Part shown: positions 61,081 to 64,000 of the stretch, in pieces
Layout of the letters: each line of letters starts with the position of its first letter
Position numbering within the stretch: the stretch's first letter is position 1
Assembly (NCBI GenBank): GCA_966211795.1
Contig: CBIHNW010000016.1
Span: 66,493 to 130,492, forward strand
Direction: 5' to 3'
DNA: 64,000 nucleotides
DNA from: 21-14-0-10-47-8 sp966211795
GTDB lineage: Bacteria > Bdellovibrionota > Bdellovibrionia > Bdellovibrionales > Bdellovibrionaceae
Translations under genes and position numbers: made by a program
The notes under the pieces: generated by a model
What the model was told of the DNA's origin: nothing
What the model saw: only the letters and a program-made list of their open reading frames with translations
Database searches by the model: none

Positions 61081-62586
61081 ATGGATCTGCAGGCACCCTT
61101 CGAGCTGGATTGGCTCAAACAGTGGAATCTTTATTCTCCGAACGCCGTCGCCATCAAAGACGGCGATACCGGACGTGAAGTCACTTATGCGCAGTTTTAT
61201 GCTGCGGCCTGCGCGGGTGCCGCGTTTCTCAAATCTCAATTTCAGGTTCAGCCGGGAGATCGGGTTGCGGTTCTGTCGACCAACGAGCTGGAATACGTCT
61301 TCTTATTTTTTGCTCTTCAGCGCTTGGGCGCTACTTTGGTGCCGATCAATTTTCGTCTGACCCAACGTGAAGTCGAACACATCGTCTCGGATTGCACCCC
61401 GAAATTGGTGGTTTATCAGGCAGAGTACGATGCGATCGTTCACAATCTGAATTACGCCTGCAGCAAGATTTTGCTGAGCGATATTTCATTTTCGGGACGT
61501 CCGGAATATTCGCACTTTGATTCCAAACCAAAAACTTCGGCGATGATCATTTACACTTCGGGAACCACCGGGGCGCCAAAAGGCGCGCTGATTTCTCACC
61601 AGATGATTTTCTGGAACTCGGTCAATACGACTTTGCGTTTGAACATTTCGCAGGATGATTGCACGGTGATTTTCCTCCCATTCTTCCACACGGGTGGCTG
61701 GAATGTTCTCACGACTCCATTCTTGCATCGCGGGGCGAAGGTCGTTTTCTTGAAGAAATTCGATGGCGATCAAATTCTTTCCCTGAGCGAAAAAGAAAAG
61801 GCGACTTTGCTTTTCGGCGTGCCGACGACCATGGACATGATGTCGCGCTCGCCACTGTTTGAGAAAGTCGATCTTTCCAGCATTCGCTACGGAATTGTCG
61901 GCGGCGAACCAATGCCGATCGAGCTGATTCACAAGTGGCATGACAAGGGCATTCCGATTCGCCAAGGCTATGGCCTGACCGAATTTGGTCCCAACGTTTT
62001 TTCTTTGAATGAACAAGACGCGCTTCGAAAAATCGGATCCATTGGTTTTGCGAATTTCTACAGCTCGGCGAAAGTGGTCGGCGACAATGGCGAAGAGCTA
62101 GGCGCCAATCAAATCGGCGAATTGTGGTTGAAGGGTCCGATGTGCATGACCGGCTACTGGAACAATCCCAAAGCGACCATGGACACGATCACGGATGGAT
62201 GGCTGCACACCGGCGACTTGGTTCGACGGGACGAAGAGGGCTATTACTATGTCGTCGGCCGCAAAAAAGAGATGTTCAAAAGTGGCGGCGAAAACGTCTA
62301 CCCGGCCGAGCTTGAAAAAGTCATTCGCACGCTCCCCGGCGTTCGCGAAGTCGCCGTGATCGGCGTACCGGATTCTCGATGGGGCGAGGTCGGCAAAGCC
62401 TTTATCGCGATTGAAAATGGCATCGCGCTGACCGAGACGAAGATCACCGAACATTGCTTACAGAACTTGGCCAAATTCAAAGTGCCAAAATACTTTCAAT
62501 TTTTGCCGGAACTTCCAAAAGGCGATAGCGGCAAAATCCTGAAGCGCAAGCTGGCAGATCTCGAAAAACAAAATCTGCGAAATTAA
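61081..62586 (+). CDS. Fatty acyl-CoA/AMP ligase (ANL superfamily)
   Basis: 501 residues. P-loop IIYTSGTTGAPKG, YGLTEFGP, WLHTGDLVRRDEEGYYYVVGRKKEM and SGGENVYPAELE, and the C-terminal catalytic Lys in GDSGKILKR. It activates a fatty or other carboxylic acid to an acyl-AMP, then acyl-CoA or acyl-carrier thioester. Upstream KASIII-like gene suggests it feeds acyl groups to that enzyme. No family subtype decided. Confidence 0.94.
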   Translation: MDLQAPFELDWLKQWNLYSPNAVAIKDGDTGREVTYAQFYAAACAGAAFLKSQFQVQPGDRVAVLSTNELEYVFLFFALQRLGATLVPINFRLTQREVEHIVSDCTPKLVVYQAEYDAIVHNLNYACSKILLSDISFSGRPEYSHFDSKPKTSAMIIYTSGTTGAPKGALISHQMIFWNSVNTTLRLNISQDDCTVIFLPFFHTGGWNVLTTPFLHRGAKVVFLKKFDGDQILSLSEKEKATLLFGVPTTMDMMSRSPLFEKVDLSSIRYGIVGGEPMPIELIHKWHDKGIPIRQGYGLTEFGPNVFSLNEQDALRKIGSIGFANFYSSAKVVGDNGEELGANQIGELWLKGPMCMTGYWNNPKATMDTITDGWLHTGDLVRRDEEGYYYVVGRKKEMFKSGGENVYPAELEKVIRTLPGVREVAVIGVPDSRWGEVGKAFIAIENGIALTETKITEHCLQNLAKFKVPKYFQFLPELPKGDSGKILKRKLADLEKQNLRN

Positions 62587-62620
62587 ATTATTGAATCAAA
62601 AATTGCAGTCGACAGCATCG

Positions 62621-62637
62621 GCGCACCAAAGGTGCGC
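62621..62637. terminator. Hairpin after the acyl ligase gene
   Basis: GCGCACC (62621-62627) and GGTGCGC (62631-62637) with loop AAA. No T-run, so termination is only possible. Confidence 0.45.
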
Positions 62638-62679
62638 TGTACGCCGTGTGATCGGGATGGAATTTTAAAGTCCGAGCTT

Positions 62680-63069
62680 CTAGTTTGCTTTCTGACCAGG
62701 TTCGCAGAAATAAACTGTGACCACGTCTGGAGAATTGAGCACATGGTGAATGTGTTTTACGTAGCCCGAGTGACCAAAATACATCTTACCAGCGATTTTG
62801 ACGGTCATGTTCAGACGTTGAATCGAAACAAATGATGTCCAGATCAGATTTTTTGCCGAGTTGCGATTGTACAATCCCGTCACTTCGCCATTGTTCAAAA
62901 CTTCGAGCTGCTGAGAGCTGACAAGACTGAGACCAAAGCTGGTGGGCACAAAGGTGCCATCTTTTTGCATCTGCAAGCATGAAAAATCTTGTGCCGCCGA
63001 AGCGGTCGCACCGGTCAACAGAGTGCTCGCACCAACCAACAGAGATAAGATCAACGCAAATTTCTTCAT
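62680..63069 (-). CDS. Exported protein, function unknown
   Basis: 129 residues from ATG 63069, with GGAG about 9 bases upstream; the longer frame would put the leader inside. Signal peptide (KKFALILSLLVGASTLLTGATASA). The mature part is mostly beta (QQLEVLNNGEVTGLYN, WTSFVSIQRLNMTVKIAGKMYF), with one Cys near each end (FSCLQM, YFCEPG), likely one disulfide. No family recognised. Confidence 0.78.
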   Translation of the reverse strand: MKKFALILSLLVGASTLLTGATASAAQDFSCLQMQKDGTFVPTSFGLSLVSSQQLEVLNNGEVTGLYNRNSAKNLIWTSFVSIQRLNMTVKIAGKMYFGHSGYVKHIHHVLNSPDVVTVYFCEPGQKAN

Positions 63070-63299
63070 ATAAAAAGTCTCCAGATTCTGAAGCATGAAA
63101 AGGTGGAGGAGTTCTACCAGAAGCTCGTCCAGAGGGAACATAAAAATTAGGTGAATTATTCTCGGAGTCAGCAGGAACCGAATGACCTCAAATTTAACTC
63201 GACAGGCCAAGACCCAAGCCCAGAGCCTGTCTCAGAATGAGTCGTTTTTCCGCCCAAGCTTGTGTCCGAGCCTGAGACATTGGAGAATAGAAGCAGTTG

Positions 63300-63731
63300 A
63301 TGAAACGACTTCTTCTTCTTTTATCTTTAAGCTTTTCACTGTTGGGCTGCGCGACCGACATGAATAAGCAATTTGAACGGATCAAGGTCGGCATGGAAAA
63401 GGACGAAGTCCTATCGCTCATGGACTCGCCACAAAGAACCCAACGCTGGCACGGCATGGATCGATGGACCTACATTTTCTATAACGAAGATCAACGCCAA
63501 GAAAAAGAAGTCCACTTCGCCGACGGTCACGCCAACTATGTCGGTGACCACCCAAAACCAGAAATGAGTGCCGAAGAGCGAGACGCCCAAAACGAAGCCT
63601 CGAACAAAGCCTTAGATGCCCAACTGGCAACCCAAAAACAAGAAGCCCACAAAGTCTACACCGATTACGAACAACACATCCGAGGCCAAGACAGCATCCG
63701 CTACGTCCCTCAATTCACCCCGGTCCAATAA
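63300..63731 (+). CDS. SmpA/BamE-like lipoprotein
   Basis: 143 residues from ATG 63300. Lipobox LLGC gives a lipidated Cys near residue 17. The FERIKVGMEKDEVLSLMDSPQ ... DRWTYIFYN stretch is the BamE/SmpA-OmlA fold. The second half is an extended charged helix ending in a proline-containing tail, longer than in E. coli BamE. It may help outer-membrane protein assembly, but BamE-like folds occur in many lipoproteins. Confidence 0.82.
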   Translation: MKRLLLLLSLSFSLLGCATDMNKQFERIKVGMEKDEVLSLMDSPQRTQRWHGMDRWTYIFYNEDQRQEKEVHFADGHANYVGDHPKPEMSAEERDAQNEASNKALDAQLATQKQEAHKVYTDYEQHIRGQDSIRYVPQFTPVQ

Positions 63732-64000
63732 TCGAACCGACAACAAATTCAAACCAACCCCAGAATCCCGAATACAGTAGGCTGTATCCAGAATGCAGCA
63801 AGCCCTATACAGAATGCCGCACTCATTACCCAAAACAAAAATCCTCAAAAAAGAAGCCAAAAAGCGCCAATGAAAAAGCGAAGCTTTTGAATTCAGCCGG
63901 CTCCCACCCAAACGAGCATTAAAAACCAGAAGCCGTCTCATAAGCCCAAAGTCGAGGCGCAAGGAGGAAGGCGTCCGCATGGACGTCGACGACGCGGCAA
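63732..64000. other. Right-edge region without a clear gene
   Basis: Contains short imperfect repeats CCAGAATCC, CCAGAATGC and CAGAATGCC, and a small inverted repeat TACAG-TAGG-CTGTA near 63774. Further on, an AAGGAGGAAGG precedes ATG 63979 by 9 bases; any gene there continues beyond the edge and cannot be judged. GTCC-GCAT-GGAC (63974-63985) is a small palindrome over this ATG. Confidence 0.3.

Noticed and set aside
57354..62586. Standard OleABCD olefin cluster
   Set aside because: The hydrolases have Ser rather than Asp nucleophiles, the SDR is FabG-like, and the condensing enzyme lacks the His and Asn that OleA needs; only the gene classes match.
63612..63980. 122-codon minus-strand ORF at the right edge
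   Set aside because: It overlaps the BamE-like gene antisense, has no leader or ribosome site, and has unlikely composition.

Overview
This 64 kb window is ordinary chromosomal DNA of about 50% GC. It is densely packed, with many 4-base ATGA start/stop overlaps and clear Shine-Dalgarno sites. It holds 69 supported protein genes and one tRNA. The mix suggests a Gram-negative, respiring, predatory or soil/water deltaproteobacterium-like organism, most likely a Bdellovibrio relative (Bdellovibrionota). The reasons are the many small exported proteins, a DUF3015 protein, large exported proteins without recognised domains, an A2-type caa3 oxidase, a Dpp peptide importer, and no phage, IS or CRISPR. 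The taxonomic call is inference, since there is no rRNA gene here.

Layout. 0-2 kb: two late shikimate-pathway genes (a shikimate kinase fused to a dehydroquinate dehydratase-like domain, then aroA). 2.2-8 kb: a dppABCD-x-F dipeptide importer operon with a small coiled-coil exported protein inserted between the two ATPase genes. 8.2-12.7 kb: a Cys-rich membrane protein, an Ala-rich exported protein and a Tat-exported phospholipase C. 12.9-20.2 kb: a DEDDh-like/GIY-YIG repair protein facing an operon ung-xdh(Mo)-xdh(FeS)-xdh(FAD)-xdhC-mobA for a xanthine-dehydrogenase type molybdoenzyme. 20.4-30 kb: an HPF-like protein, an orphan OmpR-type regulator, a K+/H+ antiporter, an acyltransferase, DUF3015, DUF4105 plus lipoprotein, a cNMP-binding protein and a membrane-anchored small heat-shock protein. 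30-34.7 kb: an outer-membrane barrel with an overlapping 1137-residue lipoprotein. 34.7-38.2 kb: a sigma/anti-sigma/exported-protein operon, an MFS exporter, SlyX and an S4-domain protein. 38.4-47.3 kb: a DEAD-box helicase, a DUF2332-TauE-DUF1634 operon, an HTH-isochorismatase-like fusion, a Cys-rich tandem-repeat exported protein, and YcaQ. 47.4 kb: tRNA-Ser(GGA). 47.5-51.2 kb: a fumarylacetoacetase-family and maleylacetoacetate isomerase pair with two barrels and a lipoprotein hydrolase. 51.2-57.2 kb: ctaB and a cytochrome c-Sco-coxBACD cluster. 57.3-62.6 kb: a divergent acyl-chain module (two Ser hydrolases and an SDR facing a KASIII-like synthase and an acyl-CoA ligase). 62.7-64 kb: small exported proteins.

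The best candidates for new biology are these. (1) The 57-63 kb acyl module, whose FabH-like enzyme keeps its Cys but has lost the FabH His and Asn. (2) The HTH-isochorismatase fusion with the catalytic Asp replaced by Asn. (3) The 18-residue Cys-repeat exported protein. (4) The DEDDh-GIY-YIG protein, whose exonuclease metal ligands look degenerate. (5) The barrel/giant lipoprotein pair. All calls come from reading the sequence; no database search was run.
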